Positions 62,770 through 64,000 of a stretch of 64,000 nucleotides of DNA are shown in pieces. The position numbers and the translations under genes were made by a program. The stretch is from positions 1 to 64,000 of the forward strand of contig NZ_PPEG02000006.1 in the NCBI RefSeq assembly GCF_002899945.2, written 5' to 3'. Source of the stretch: Chryseobacterium viscerum (lineage in GTDB: Bacteria; Bacteroidota; Bacteroidia; Flavobacteriales; Weeksellaceae). The notes under the pieces were generated by a model that saw only the letters and a program-made list of their open reading frames with translations, did not search any database and had not been told where the DNA came from. Every line of letters starts with the position of its first letter. Position 1 is the stretch's first letter.

Positions 62770-64000
62770 ATGGAAAAAAATGAAAACAGTAGAAAAGTAA
62801 AACTTAAAGTTGAAGATCTGACTATTATTTTTGGTAAAAACAAAGAGAAAGCACAGGAACTTTTAGACAAAGGTTTTTCCAAAAAGGAAATTCTTGAAAA
62901 AACAGGCTGCACCATAGGAATCAACAAAGCAAGTTTTGAAATCTATGAAGGTGAATTCTTTGTCATCATGGGGTTGTCGGGAAGTGGAAAATCCACTTTG
63001 CTGCGCTGTCTTAACAGGCTGAATGAGCCCACTTCAGGAAAAGTATACATCAATGACGATGATATTACCAGTAAAAACAATAAAGAACTTCTGGAAGTAA
63101 GAAGAACGGAAATGAGTATGGTGTTTCAAAAATTTGGATTGCTGCCCCACCATACTATTTTAGACAATGCCGGTTTCGGACTGGAAATCAGAGGAGAAGA
63201 CAAAGCTTCCCGTAATGAAAAAGCACAGAAAGCACTGGACATTGTAGGATTGAATGGTTTCGAAAATCAGTATCCTTCCCAACTTTCAGGAGGAATGCAG
63301 CAGAGAGTAGGATTGGCAAGAGCTTTGGCCAACGATCCTGAAGTCCTGCTGATGGATGAAGCTTTCTCCGCACTGGATCCTTTGATAAAATCTGAAATGC
63401 AGGATCAAATGCTTGAGCTGCAAAATACATTGCAAAAAACCATTGTCTTCATTACCCATGATCTGGACGAGGCCATTAAAATTGGTGACCGTATCGTTAT
63501 TATGAAAGATGGTGTCATAGAGCAAATAGGAACAGCAGAAGATATTTTGACTAATCCTGCAAGCGACTATGTAAAAGCATTTGTAGAAAAAGTGGATCGT
63601 AAAACAATTATCACCGCCAGATCTTTGATGTTCGACAAAGCTACGGTGGTACGTTTCAGAAAAGATGGTCCTGAAGGAGCTTTAAGAAAAATGAGAGCAA
63701 CAGGATTGGAAAACTTACCTGTCGTAGATTTTCAAAATAAATTTCTTGGGTTTGTGACCCTTAATGATGTCGTTCGAATCGCAAAAAAGAAAGAACCTAC
63801 AGTAGAATCAATTATCAACAGCAACGTTCCTTCAGTCTATCCGGAAGTTACTGTAGAAGAAATGCTACCGTTAATTTCAGGAAATAAATCGGCTATTGCC
63901 GTGGTAGACGAAAACAATAAATTTTTAGGTCTTATCACCCAATTATCTCTCATCATAGAAGCTACTAAGTTTAACGAAGAAGAGATCATTGAATTAAAAG
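62770..64000 (+). CDS. proV: Glycine betaine/proline ABC transporter ATPase, 3' end outside window
   Basis: 410 residues are seen and the frame stays open at the window edge. The ABC ATPase part has Walker A GLSGSGKST (68-76), Q-loop VFQKFGLLPH, signature YPSQLSGGMQQR (168-179) and Walker B LLMDEAFSALD (193-203). Two CBS domains follow (about 290-410), which in OpuA sense ionic strength. It energises uptake of osmoprotectants. The permease and binding-protein genes would be expected just downstream. Confidence 0.93.
   Translation, partial: MEKNENSRKVKLKVEDLTIIFGKNKEKAQELLDKGFSKKEILEKTGCTIGINKASFEIYEGEFFVIMGLSGSGKSTLLRCLNRLNEPTSGKVYINDDDITSKNNKELLEVRRTEMSMVFQKFGLLPHHTILDNAGFGLEIRGEDKASRNEKAQKALDIVGLNGFENQYPSQLSGGMQQRVGLARALANDPEVLLMDEAFSALDPLIKSEMQDQMLELQNTLQKTIVFITHDLDEAIKIGDRIVIMKDGVIEQIGTAEDILTNPASDYVKAFVEKVDRKTIITARSLMFDKATVVRFRKDGPEGALRKMRATGLENLPVVDFQNKFLGFVTLNDVVRIAKKKEPTVESIINSNVPSVYPEVTVEEMLPLISGNKSAIAVVDENNKFLGLITQLSLIIEATKFNEEEIIELK

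Overview
The window comes from a low-GC member of the Flavobacteriia (Bacteroidota), most likely Chryseobacterium or a close relative. The evidence is the set of gene families: S46 dipeptidyl peptidase 11, a subtype iii type VI secretion system (T6SS) with TssD-family Hcp and TssR, Bacteroidota curli genes and many surface proteins with a 'QVGIGTxxPxxTLDVNG' amino end. TAnnTTTG promoter elements and the lack of regular Shine-Dalgarno sites agree with this. No rRNA, tRNA, CRISPR array or complete insertion sequence was seen.

Layout. 1-0.93 kb: non-coding, repeat-rich. 0.9-14.3 kb: housekeeping and envelope genes (M16 peptidase, polysaccharide deacetylase with a GNAT protein, DPP11, NlpE-like lipoprotein, MgtC family protein, an orphan Imm22-type immunity protein, DNA polymerase I). 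14.4-27.2 kb: a leftward partial T6SS-iii locus with three hcp/tssD copies, clpV/tssH, a lytic transglycosylase, a membrane protein, and an operon of two small single-span proteins, a PKD-domain protein and TssR. Sheath, baseplate, VgrG and other core genes are not here and must lie elsewhere. 27.3-32.1 kb: two LuxR-type regulators with degenerate receiver domains, HU, a 29-residue very basic protein missed by length cut-offs, RNase G and an OsmC protein. 32.5-37.9 kb: a leftward curli operon csgA-csgB-csgE-csgF-csgG-lipoprotein. 38.4-41.7 kb: Nudix hydrolase, acyltransferase, lipoprotein and the murein-recycling ligase Mpl in one likely operon. 41.9-47.6 kb: two tandem C-type lectin proteins, a fibrinogen-like surface protein, a membrane-bound AraC regulator and a membrane protein. 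47.7-62.2 kb: redox, electrophile-stress and small accessory enzymes, including a tight four-gene run (NAD(P)H oxidoreductase, epimerase, ABM monooxygenase, DJ-1/PfpI). 62.8-64 kb: a proV-type osmoprotectant ABC ATPase cut by the window edge.

Main observations. All three hcp genes carry the same pair of 16-bp near-palindromes, repeated every 21 bp and placed at exactly the same distance from the -7 promoter element; this looks like an undescribed operator controlling Hcp supply. The curli operon has several departures from the enterobacterial system: CsgE carries an extra amino-terminal domain resembling CsgH, CsgG carries an extra carboxy-terminal outer-membrane barrel, a propeller lipoprotein closes the operon, and a terminator hairpin lies between csgA and csgB. 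The two LuxR proteins flanking these systems lack the phosphoacceptor aspartate (Glu in one, Ser in the other), recalling the atypical regulator CsgD.
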